DNA of 64,000 bases from a virus. The notes beneath the pieces were generated by a model that was given only the letters and a program-made list of their open reading frames with translations, had not been told where the DNA came from and ran no database searches. Shown in pieces: positions 39,372 to 46,645 of the stretch; position 1 is the stretch's first letter, and every line of letters starts with the position of its first letter. The position numbers and the translations under genes were made by a program. Location: positions 1 to 64,000 of the IMG/VR virus record IMGVR_UViG_3300042154_000577; one strand, written 5' to 3'.

Positions 39372-39667
39372 GTTTTTACTTTCAGTACGTTACTTGCCGA
39401 AGTATCATAGTAGATATCCCCAACGCGCAGGTTAGCAAGGTCGGCTTGCGTCGGCAAACTGGGCGTTGAAGTTCCTGCATTAGGCGCGAAACTCAAGCCC
39501 GCAACAACGTCTGTACCGTTGAACTGTGACGACCCCGCCATAGGCCCCGCATTGTCAAGCTGGGCAAAGTACATCCGGAGTATGTTGAATAGCTGGTTAA
39601 ACACCACGGGGTCGTACTCTGGCGTAACAACGGGGAGCCGGGGGGCAGTTACATTTTTCTGTGCCAT
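39368..39667 (-). CDS. Small structural protein, 99 aa
   Basis: Begins MAQKNVTAPRLPVVTPEYDP, has a helix FNQLFNILRMYFAQLDNAG, and ends with LANLRVGDIYYDTSASNVLK. Phage proteins with this RVGDIYYDT(S/A) ending accompany tail proteins and fibres. It overlaps the stop of the 711-aa gene by one base. A minor tail component is likely. Confidence 0.75.
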   Translation of the reverse strand: MAQKNVTAPRLPVVTPEYDPVVFNQLFNILRMYFAQLDNAGPMAGSSQFNGTDVVAGLSFAPNAGTSTPSLPTQADLANLRVGDIYYDTSASNVLKVKT

Positions 39668-41802
39668 TACCCGCCCCTACGTCCGTCAGCGCGTGTATCA
39701 ATCCGAGGAGACCCCATCTGCCACTGAGTACCCAACGTGTTGCAAGCAATCTTCATAGACATCTGGCGTCCACGTACACGGATGTTTAACTGACCGGTAA
39801 AGGTGTCTAAGTCAATTGGGTATGTCTGCGTAGCCGTAACAGTTTGCGTGCCTGTGGCGCTCGTCCCGCCAATAGAGATTGGGTTGTTGTAACCTGAGCC
39901 TGAGTTTTGCAGCGGCAAAAGTTGGATTGTCAAGCTAGGTGTTGTCCCGTCCGTGGAGCCATTAAAGGTCAGGTCAGGCAACATGCGCCACACAAACGCA
40001 AAGTTGTTACCGTCACCAATATCAAACTGAGCGCTTGTGATGAAAGAGTCCATTGCCACGGGGGTTCCCGTAGTGTTGTCGTCCACATCGTACTCGTGGT
40101 TTACGATGTTTCCTGTACCCGCATCCGCGTCGTATGTTGCAGCCAGCGGGTAGTTCCGCAGTCCCGTGTCCAGCCATGCAGGACGCTTTATACTGCCGTA
40201 GTACCAGCAATTTTCGAGGTAGTTGTAGACAACGTACCGGTCATTTTCGTTTGAGTCGGCGGTGCAGTAGAACCACCACACCTCATTAAAGCCTTCGTTG
40301 GTACTGGCAAAAACTTGGTCGAACTGACTCCGATTGATATCGTTGTATATGAACCTAAGAAGGTCGCAGTTCAGCGTTTGTATGCGCCCGTCGTACTTGT
40401 AGAACTTGTCTACGCCCATCCAGTAGGTCACCCCAGAAGCCAACGCCGCTGCGTTGGGGCCTGCAATAGACACGTTATCCCCAAGCAGCGTTGTACCCCA
40501 TACATACGGAGGGCCAAGGTACTGCATTGAGTAGAGCGTAGAGTCCGTCCATACCAAGATTTCCTGCCGACTTTGCATCGCAGTGACAATCCTTGACCCG
40601 TGTGACAGCCGTATGCTGCCTGCTTGGTTAGTGACTGCGGGGGCCCATTCTGTCACGGACTCTTGATCACTCCACCGGATCAGCATTGGGTCAAAAGTTG
40701 TGGAGAGGTAGTCGTTGGTCCCAAAGCAGATAACAAACCGGCTGGTGTCTGAAACCAGAAAGTAGTTTTGCGTCAGCGGCGTGCTTGAAGCCCCGGCCAA
40801 AGCAGAGATCGCTACCCCCCGAGGGGAGATACTGTGCACACCGGACTGGGAACCAGAAGTCGTAATCAGAGCGCCCGTAGGTGTAGCTGACAAGTTAAAA
40901 ACTGTTGGTGTTGCAGTGGTTCGAACGTAGTAAACCGTGCCGGGGAGCAACCCTGTCGGCAACGCCCCGGTAGTCTGCAACGTAATGGGGGTAAGGTTAA
41001 GTAAGGTCAGCGTAGAGGTAACAGCACCGGGCACGGCAATAGTTATAGTCGCTGTTGTTGGCGCATACCCAACCGTTGCATCCCAATAATACAGAGCCCC
41101 GCCACGAGGGCCGTAGATAAGGTTTTGACCAAAGTTGTTCTGATTCCAAATAGCCAAAGGCACCGTCGTAGTAGTGGTTGCGCCGCTGGTGCCCCACACT
41201 CCAGAACCCCACGTACCTGCGCCCCACCCAAACAACGGCACAACCACAGAGGGGCTTGCGCTGAGTTGGTAGCTAGCGTAGACCGTACCACCAGCCGGGA
41301 CCGTAACTGTTGATGTTGCGTTTGAAGAAGCCGTGATTGTGTAGCTGCCAGAAACTACGGTCTTGATCTGATACTCACCGCTGATCGTAAGCCCACCAAC
41401 AGCCACGCCGCCGTTAAACGTCACAAAACTGTTAACTGCGTACCCACCAAGCCCATCAGTAACCGTAACTGTTGGGGAGCCTGATACTGTTGTAAAAGGG
41501 TTCGTCAGCGTACGCGCAGTAACAATAGGTGTGATGTCGTAGTAAGTGCCTTGGTCCTCAATGTAGAACTTTAGGTTGGTGCCAATGCCCAGCAGGTTTT
41601 GCGATGCAAGCGTTACCCAGTTCCACAGGGAACGGCAGACGCCCAGAAAGTAGTTGGCTGAAATCCGAGCCCAACCACCAATCTTCTCAGGTGTGCCTTG
41701 GCGAAAGCGAACTAGATTTGACTCGTAGTAACCACCCTCATTGGTCAGGCGCGTATTTTCACGATTTACCCCCGGCCTTAGTGTGATGCGTTGCAATGGC
41801 AT
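39667..41802 (-). CDS. Tail hub / DNA-stabilisation-like protein, 711 aa
   Basis: Begins MPLQRITLRPGVNRENTRLT and continues YYESNLVRFRQGTPEKIGGW, a start typical of podovirus tail proteins comparable with P22 packaged-DNA stabilisation proteins. The body is beta-rich with many Thr/Val/Gly repeats, WGAGTWGSGVWG, and a later YWMGVDKFYKYDGR segment typical of beta-propeller-like tail hubs. It probably forms the tail tube or hub below the head connector. No good ribosome-binding site is visible upstream: the 5' side is occupied by the opposing GIY-YIG gene. Confidence 0.8.
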   Translation of the reverse strand: MPLQRITLRPGVNRENTRLTNEGGYYESNLVRFRQGTPEKIGGWARISANYFLGVCRSLWNWVTLASQNLLGIGTNLKFYIEDQGTYYDITPIVTARTLTNPFTTVSGSPTVTVTDGLGGYAVNSFVTFNGGVAVGGLTISGEYQIKTVVSGSYTITASSNATSTVTVPAGGTVYASYQLSASPSVVVPLFGWGAGTWGSGVWGTSGATTTTTVPLAIWNQNNFGQNLIYGPRGGALYYWDATVGYAPTTATITIAVPGAVTSTLTLLNLTPITLQTTGALPTGLLPGTVYYVRTTATPTVFNLSATPTGALITTSGSQSGVHSISPRGVAISALAGASSTPLTQNYFLVSDTSRFVICFGTNDYLSTTFDPMLIRWSDQESVTEWAPAVTNQAGSIRLSHGSRIVTAMQSRQEILVWTDSTLYSMQYLGPPYVWGTTLLGDNVSIAGPNAAALASGVTYWMGVDKFYKYDGRIQTLNCDLLRFIYNDINRSQFDQVFASTNEGFNEVWWFYCTADSNENDRYVVYNYLENCWYYGSIKRPAWLDTGLRNYPLAATYDADAGTGNIVNHEYDVDDNTTGTPVAMDSFITSAQFDIGDGNNFAFVWRMLPDLTFNGSTDGTTPSLTIQLLPLQNSGSGYNNPISIGGTSATGTQTVTATQTYPIDLDTFTGQLNIRVRGRQMSMKIACNTLGTQWQMGSPRIDTRADGRRGG

Positions 41803-41804
41803 GG

Positions 41805-41810
41805 TATAAT
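41805..41810 (+). promoter_or_regulatory. -10 element likely serving the GIY-YIG gene
   Basis: TATAAT, 20 bases before the GIY-YIG start. No good -35 is seen at 16-18 bases (TGTGAT at 41782). It lies in the leader of the leftward tail gene. Confidence 0.45.
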
Positions 41811-41829
41811 CTTTATGAAGGAGGCTTTT

Positions 41830-42528
41830 ATGTCACACTATGTATACGTATGGTACAAACCCGATGGGACACCATTTTACGTTGGTATTGGGAAAACGGC
41901 AATTCGTTGGAACCCTAACAGACCTTGGAGCCAACGCAATCGTTTTTGTAGGGCGGTACTCAACAAGTACGGGCGCAAAAATATTCTTTTTAGTGTCTTC
42001 GGGGTGGCATCACTGTTCTCTGCATATAGGTATGAACGGGTTTTGATCAATCGACTGGGACGCGCTGACCTTGGGCTGGGGCCACTAACCAATATTACGG
42101 CTGGGGGCGAAGGGTCTACCGAACTTGGGGACTCCGCAAGAAAAGTTTTGCGAGACAAATGGGCCAATAACACCGCAAGAAAAGAACAACTATCTACACA
42201 AAGCCGTTCTAGGGAAAATAAAGAACGTGCAGTGCGTCGAGCCGCTGATCCAAACGATGCTTTTGCGAAGCACGGCGCGGTTACTTGTGCGTTAATAAAT
42301 TCCGATGCGGAGTTAACCCAGCGTCGTGTAAATGCATTGCGTTTGTCTAGTGCGGCCATAAGTAAAGGTGTTATAGCCTCAATGGAAGCTAGATTAAAAA
42401 CAATGCAAACGCCAGAAGTACAAGCAAAACTCAAAGCCCCCAAAACCGCAGAACACAAAGCAAGGTTGTCGGAAAGTAAAAAAGCATATTGGGCTAAACG
42501 AAAGCTCGCGTCCCAGAACGGTCAATGA
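41830..42528 (+). CDS. GIY-YIG homing endonuclease, 232 aa
   Basis: N-terminal GIY-YIG domain: YVYVWYKPDGTPFYVGIGK (residues 4-22), Arg-rich helix (about 31-41) and the catalytic Glu69 in YRYERVLI. The C-terminal part has repeats like TPEVQAKLKAPKTAEHKARL, matching NUMOD3-type DNA-binding motifs of homing endonucleases. AAGGAGG 7 bases before ATG 41830 fixes the start. It is transcribed against the late operon and its 3' end overlaps the endolysin gene by 35 bases. Interpreted as a mobile gene inserted between tail and lysis genes. Confidence 0.9.
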   Translation: MSHYVYVWYKPDGTPFYVGIGKTAIRWNPNRPWSQRNRFCRAVLNKYGRKNILFSVFGVASLFSAYRYERVLINRLGRADLGLGPLTNITAGGEGSTELGDSARKVLRDKWANNTARKEQLSTQSRSRENKERAVRRAADPNDAFAKHGAVTCALINSDAELTQRRVNALRLSSAAISKGVIASMEARLKTMQTPEVQAKLKAPKTAEHKARLSESKKAYWAKRKLASQNGQ

Positions 42529-42922
42529 TAAGCGCCTGTCGGCGTGGAAGTGCTGCTGCGGTGTTGGGGATACTGATGTGCGTCCAAGCGTCAAACTCAC
42601 GGATGATCTGGTCAAAGTACAGCCCGTGGCCCATGATAGCGCGTACAACTTGGTCAGGCGTCATGCCGGGTACACGGATGTCAGCAGCGCAGCCTAACCT
42701 ATGCTGGCTGGTGTCTTTACTGCCCACCGAGTCATTGACCTGCTTAGACCTGAAGGCTGAGTTCACCATGATTGGCTTGCCGTCGAGCTTGGCCTTCACC
42801 AACTCCAGAAACTGTGCCAGCCGGGTCAGGTTGGCAATCTCGTCGGCGTTGGGTGTGTTGTCAAACTGCCGGTGGCTTGTCGTCGTCAGTTCTTCAAGCG
42901 TGAAATGGGGCGTGAGGTTCAC
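42494..42922 (-). CDS. Endolysin, peptidase M15A type, 142 aa
   Basis: Zinc site SQHRLGCAAD (His74, Asp81) and a third ligand in WTHIS (His115) identify an M15A D-Ala-D-Ala carboxypeptidase/L-Ala-D-Glu peptidase domain. It cleaves peptidoglycan peptides for lysis. It has no signal peptide, so it needs the holin encoded just upstream (42919), with which it overlaps by ATGA. Its 3' end overlaps the opposing GIY-YIG gene. Length and order (holin then endolysin) are normal. Confidence 0.92.
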   Translation of the reverse strand: MNLTPHFTLEELTTTSHRQFDNTPNADEIANLTRLAQFLELVKAKLDGKPIMVNSAFRSKQVNDSVGSKDTSQHRLGCAADIRVPGMTPDQVVRAIMGHGLYFDQIIREFDAWTHISIPNTAAALPRRQALIIDRSGTRAFV

Positions 42923-43422
42923 CGCATCTCCTTTGCCATCTCAGCCATTTTGTCGGTCTTATCCTGACTGCTCTTGCTCGTACCGTAGAAGAAGTTCATG
43001 AACGTGGCGACGATTGTGCCCAGCAGGAACCCAAGGATGGTGTCGGCAAAGCGGACGTTTTGCTCTGGGATGGTGGCGAAGGTGATGAAGCCGATGTAAA
43101 CAACCGCGCACACTGACCAGAAGGCAGCGAAGTAGTAGATGAACCGCTTGGAGAACACATCCGACTGAGCCAGCGCAGCGGTCTGCATGTCCCGCGCTCC
43201 CTTGACGTTCTCAAGGTGCAGCTTGGCGTACTCAAGGTCTAGTTCCCGCAGCTTTTCTTCTGCCTTGGGGTCACCCGCAATAGCCTGTGCTACAGCAGCT
43301 ACAGAGTCCTCGACGCCAAACTTCTTTGCAATCATCGACACCGCCGCGCCACCAAGGGGGCCAGCTACCGCAGTAGCAATGGCAGGGGCAAAGCCTTTGA
43401 GTAGGTTAAATAGTTGATCCAT
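42919..43422 (-). CDS. Holin (3-TM type), 167 aa
   Basis: An N-terminal Ala/Gly-rich hydrophobic helix (FAPAIATAVAGPLGGAAVSM) and two clear membrane segments, YYFAAFWSVCAVVYIGFITF (about 111-130) and TILGFLLGTIVATFMNFF (about 143-160), separated by a charged helix. This fits the family of three-TM holins, also used for gene-transfer agent release. It probably forms the lesion that lets the M15 endolysin through. It overlaps its neighbours, as usual for lysis cassettes. Confidence 0.85.
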   Translation of the reverse strand: MDQLFNLLKGFAPAIATAVAGPLGGAAVSMIAKKFGVEDSVAAVAQAIAGDPKAEEKLRELDLEYAKLHLENVKGARDMQTAALAQSDVFSKRFIYYFAAFWSVCAVVYIGFITFATIPEQNVRFADTILGFLLGTIVATFMNFFYGTSKSSQDKTDKMAEMAKEMR

Positions 43423-43877
43423 TATTTCTCCAATAAAAATGACAAGTTTGCATGGCGAGGATACTGCACCACTCGCTCACCCTCTGGGCATTTGTACTTA
43501 ATCGTCGCCAGCAGAGTAGCTGCACCCGGCGCAATCTTCTCTTTTCGCACCATTGCCAATTGATAGGTAAAAGTGTCAATCTCTGGCCCTGCGGGGCCGC
43601 TAAATTTACTTGCAGTGGTGGTTGCCTCATGCACCATGCCCGATGCGTCACGGACGCTGGGGGTAAAACTTTCCACTGAGCAGTCGTCGCGCTTTTTGAC
43701 CCGCGCAACAGTGACGTTGATAGGCTTTCCTGCTTCCGCTACGATTTTGAAATGCTCTGGATGCCACTCAAGAATAGCCCTGTCAAACCATCCGAACTTA
43801 TCGGCAAGGGTGTAACCGCCGCCGATAGCTGCAATGCTGGCTGCGACTGCTCCGATGGCTTTGGTCAGGTCAATCAT
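43422..43877 (-). CDS. Membrane-anchored lysis-cassette protein, 151 aa
   Basis: An N-terminal hydrophobic segment (AIGAVAASIAAIGGGYTLA, about residues 6-24) acts as a signal anchor, and the rest is a beta-rich soluble domain with one Cys pair (DDC at about 65, YKC near 129). A periplasmic position is likely. It lies directly upstream of the holin, so it may help lysis or be a spanin substitute. No spanin-like coiled coil or lipobox is visible, so the role stays open. Confidence 0.7.
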   Translation of the reverse strand: MIDLTKAIGAVAASIAAIGGGYTLADKFGWFDRAILEWHPEHFKIVAEAGKPINVTVARVKKRDDCSVESFTPSVRDASGMVHEATTTASKFSGPAGPEIDTFTYQLAMVRKEKIAPGAATLLATIKYKCPEGERVVQYPRHANLSFLLEK

Positions 43878-44026
43878 TTGTCTTTTCGGTTGAACAACTC
43901 AAACAAGGTCTTGATCTTCTCCTCTAAGACTGCCACTCGCAAGTCCAGCTTGCTCAAAACGATGATAAGCGTGATCAACGCCAGCAGTATCGGCCAGCTT
44001 TTTGAAAGCAAGTCGAAGAGTTCCAT
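43874..44026 (-). CDS. Small membrane protein of the lysis cassette, 50 aa
   Basis: Starts MELFDLLSKSWPILLALITL: one membrane segment (about residues 11-25) followed by an amphipathic, Lys/Glu-rich helix (LDLRVAVLEEKIKTLFELF). It overlaps the next gene by ATGA. The shape (N-terminal TM, then coiled coil) resembles small holin-like or inner-membrane spanin-like proteins. A lysis role is probable from position. Confidence 0.7.
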   Translation of the reverse strand: MELFDLLSKSWPILLALITLIIVLSKLDLRVAVLEEKIKTLFELFNRKDK

Positions 44027-44031
44027 ACGCC

Positions 44032-44316
44032 CTATGCGGGCCAGCGGGCCTTGATTTCAGCTACCTTGGCAAGCCAGTCCGCTTGTGTAGCTTCACCGCG
44101 CTGGGACATGAAGAAGATTGGGTCCGACTCAGCAACGTAGGCGGCATGGCGCATGGCGCTGTAGTCGATTGGTAACGGCGGGTCGGCAGGCTCGGGCGTA
44201 TTGCCTTCTGCTAGCCATGCTAGGTACTGTTGGTAGTCGGTGTTGCCAGAGTCGGCGGGGATAATGGCTCCATCCGTGGTTCGGATGATTTCAGTGTTGG
44301 CAGTTAGTTTGTACAT
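44032..44316 (-). CDS. Tail fibre assembly-like protein, 94 aa
   Basis: Contains [20 protein letters not shown] and [16 protein letters not shown], the N-terminal pattern of small tail-fibre assembly or tail-associated chaperone proteins, followed by a helical C-terminus ([18 protein letters not shown]). It lies directly downstream of the 467-aa fibre gene, as fibre chaperones do. Probably helps fold or attach that fibre. Confidence 0.75.
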   Translation of the reverse strand: MYKLTANTEIIRTTDGAIIPADSGNTDYQQYLAWLAEGNTPEPADPPLPIDYSAMRHAAYVAESDPIFFMSQRGEATQADWLAKVAEIKARWPA

Positions 44317-44319
44317 GGT

Positions 44320-45723
44320 TTATAACTCGGCTGAAAGACTGCTGTTGGCGGAAACTGCAAAATCGAACGAACCCGTCGCGGTTACAGTGGCGCCAAAGGT
44401 GGCCCCAGACGTTGTGATATTGCCTAAAACCGCGCCAGTTGTGTTGGTTTGACTGTATGTTGCAGTAACCGTCGGGGCAACTCGCATGGGGGGCCAAGTC
44501 GTTGAGATGTTCACATTTTGAGTGCCGCCACCTACATAACCCTGATACCGCGTTAGCGGGGCTGGCTGGTAATACCGCTGACACAACGCAAACTCCAGCC
44601 CGTAGGTCCGCTGTTCAAACGTGGTGGCGACGGAGCCGAGTTCGAGCTGGGTGCCTGTGATGGCAAAGATGTTGCCAATGGTGTCGAGGCAGTTGACTTG
44701 GCTTGCAGTTGCTCGAAAATTTCCGGTCTGCCAAGCATTAGCGGTTGTTTGGTATGTGGACCCTGCGGCGAGTGTCCAACCGACGTACACCCCAGCGCCG
44801 TTCGTTACGTTCCAAGTGCCTGTTGACGATAGCCCACCGTTCACCGTAAGTGTTTTGAACTCCCAAGTATTTGCAACACTTACGGTGTACTCCAAGATAT
44901 AAGAACGGTCGAGATCACCATTCGCTAGAAAAACGCAATGGGTGCCGGTTTTACTACTGCGAACCCAGAACGATAGCGTAAAAGTACGAATAAACAAATC
45001 GCGGGCGTTGTAACCCTCGATAACTTGCCGTAAAAAAGCCAGTTGCCCTGCCGCAATACTGGCGTCTGCAGTGGTAACCGCAACGCGAGAACTGATGTCA
45101 AATTGTTGTGCTGCGGGTACGTCGGTCTGGTTTGAAACCGTAACTACAGCATCCGAGGTTGCTTCATACGCCAAACGGTCAGCCGCATATGTTCCAGAAG
45201 TTGCCGCCGGAAAATTTGTTCCCCGTTGGGCAATTGCCATGCCCCCATTTATTAAATGGTTCCGCAAGCCCGCAAGTTGGCCGCTGTTGACGCTGCTGAC
45301 GTTGATCGTGTCAAAAGCGACGATGACATTGGTGCCATCGGAGTACAGCAGCATAGTAGCGCCGTTGGGGACCTCAATGCCAGTTCCCGCCGAAGTCTTG
45401 ACCGTTACCGAGAAGCCGCCCGTTGTGGCGTTCTTGACGATGTACATCTTGGACGTACTGGGGACGATGATGTTCCGAGCAGCAGTCAAAGTCAGTGACG
45501 AAGGGACTAACAGCGCCATGTACCGGGCTTCGTTGGCAGCATTGCCATTGCCGTTGGTTAGCGTGTAGTTGGCATCGGTCATCGAGGTCAGGGACACCGT
45601 GCCCGAAACCGACTGATCTACCAGCGAGGTGATCTGGTCATTGACAACATCACCCCACGTACCGGACTCTGTTCCCGTGGTGGGAAGGCCCAGTTTTAGG
45701 TTACTTGTGTACGTTACGGCCAT
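44320..45723 (-). CDS. Tail fibre / receptor-binding protein, 467 aa
   Basis: Begins MAVTYTSNLKLGLPTTGTES and continues TWGDVVNDQITSLVDQSVSG, the usual start of virion-attached fibres. After residue 155 (LRNHLINGGMAIAQRGTNFP) comes a carbohydrate-binding-like beta sandwich with SFWVRSSKTGTH and FEQRTYGLEFALCQRYYQ, found in many receptor-binding tips. Probably binds the host surface. It has a likely assembly partner downstream and a second, longer fibre upstream, so the phage may carry two adhesins. Confidence 0.85.
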   Translation of the reverse strand: MAVTYTSNLKLGLPTTGTESGTWGDVVNDQITSLVDQSVSGTVSLTSMTDANYTLTNGNGNAANEARYMALLVPSSLTLTAARNIIVPSTSKMYIVKNATTGGFSVTVKTSAGTGIEVPNGATMLLYSDGTNVIVAFDTINVSSVNSGQLAGLRNHLINGGMAIAQRGTNFPAATSGTYAADRLAYEATSDAVVTVSNQTDVPAAQQFDISSRVAVTTADASIAAGQLAFLRQVIEGYNARDLFIRTFTLSFWVRSSKTGTHCVFLANGDLDRSYILEYTVSVANTWEFKTLTVNGGLSSTGTWNVTNGAGVYVGWTLAAGSTYQTTANAWQTGNFRATASQVNCLDTIGNIFAITGTQLELGSVATTFEQRTYGLEFALCQRYYQPAPLTRYQGYVGGGTQNVNISTTWPPMRVAPTVTATYSQTNTTGAVLGNITTSGATFGATVTATGSFDFAVSANSSLSAEL

Positions 45724-45804
45724 GTGTTACTCCTAGTAATGGCGTTCTGCTACGCCGGTCAATTCTATACCACAACTTCTTCCCAAGCGGGGGCATTTTC
45801 CATG

Positions 45805-46065
45805 TCAGTACCCCGACTTAGCCCTAGCCTCTACCTCGTAGGGGCTGTTGATGTAGCCGTAGCGCAGCAGGTACCAGAAAATCTTGACCGTCCATTTGAT
45901 AGCCCCGTCCCGCTCGATCTGCTCACAATGCACCGCCTCGTGGGCGGCGAGTGGGTAGTTGTTTTCCTGTCCGGGTCGGCAGTAGGCGGTCTTCCACGGC
46001 ATCGTGATTGCCAACGAGTTGCTGGCTTTCAGGAACCACAGAACGGGGAACGGGGCAGTTTTCAT
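45805..46065 (-). CDS. Small HExxH putative metallopeptidase, 86 aa
   Basis: LAAHEAVHCEQIERDG contains HEAVH, a zinc-protease signature, and YINSPYEVEARAK near the end gives a possible third (Glu) ligand. This short form (about 86 residues) recurs in phages of proteobacteria. It may process a virion or envelope protein; the substrate is not known. Overlaps the preceding gene by ATGA. About 80 non-coding bases follow before the 467-aa fibre. Confidence 0.75.
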   Translation of the reverse strand: MKTAPFPVLWFLKASNSLAITMPWKTAYCRPGQENNYPLAAHEAVHCEQIERDGAIKWTVKIFWYLLRYGYINSPYEVEARAKSGY

Positions 46066-46289
46066 ACAGCTTCGGCTTCGACTTTTTCAGTGGTTGCCAG
46101 CGCCTCTTTAAGCAGCTTGAAGAACGAATCTTTGCCGACTTGAAGTTGCTGAAGCTGAAACTGCGTCGAGCCGATCTTGCGATCCAAGTCGATGGTGTGG
46201 TTCAGCAACAAGATTTGCTGCTCCGTAAAAGTGTTGGCGTCATGCTCAACATTATCTATCGTGACGATCTGGGGCTTTTTGGTTTCCAT
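46062..46289 (-). CDS. Conserved small phage protein, coiled coil, 75 aa
   Basis: METKKPQIVTIDNVEHDANT is followed by LTDEQ-like FTEQQILLLNHTIDLDRKIG and a long helix with FQLQQLQVGKDSFFKLLKEA. I recall this N-terminal strand (VTIDG-x-E-(Y/H)) and coiled-coil design from DUF6447-like phage proteins found near fibres. Function unknown. Confidence 0.7.
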   Translation of the reverse strand: METKKPQIVTIDNVEHDANTFTEQQILLLNHTIDLDRKIGSTQFQLQQLQVGKDSFFKLLKEALATTEKVEAEAV

Positions 46290-46336
46290 TTCGTTTTCCT
46301 TTCAGTGTGCTGCCAGAAGCGGGTGGCAGCGTCCCG

Positions 46337-46645
46337 TTATGCGGCCCAAGGAAGGGGTGGGGTCACCACAGGTGGGTTGATCTGGTTGTCAAGCTGCTGC
46401 TGCACAGCGGCCTCGGTAGCGTCTTTGTCCACGCCGTTGTCCCAAATCCAGCCCAGCACTTGCTCTTGCGTCAATTGATCGTAGGGCGTGAAGGTGCCGG
46501 TGGGCGTAGGCACAGAGCAGGTGGAGTAGATGCTGCTGGTGTAGGTGCCGTCAGTGCCAGAGCAAGTCCAATGGCAAACGATTACGGTGTCGGGGTTCTG
46601 CTCAGTGGTTGAGCAGTTCATTGCGGTGATTGTCCAAGTGATCAT
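46337..46645 (-). CDS. Conserved small phage protein, 102 aa
   Basis: Begins MITWTITAMNCSTTEQNPDT and contains VIVCHWTCSGTDGTYTSSIY and GWIWDNGVDKDATEAAVQQQ, ending in a Pro-rich tail. The pattern (single beta domain, WxxxG..., then helix with a DK-x-x-x-E) is one I recall directly downstream of fibre genes in many phages. Unknown role, possibly fibre-associated. Overlaps the 980-aa fibre stop by ATGA. Confidence 0.75.
   Translation of the reverse strand: MITWTITAMNCSTTEQNPDTVIVCHWTCSGTDGTYTSSIYSTCSVPTPTGTFTPYDQLTQEQVLGWIWDNGVDKDATEAAVQQQLDNQINPPVVTPPLPWAA

Noticed and set aside
42525-43001. 158-codon rightward frame opposite the endolysin
   Set aside because: The endolysin on the other strand has a complete M15 zinc site and good gene context; this frame is its shadow.
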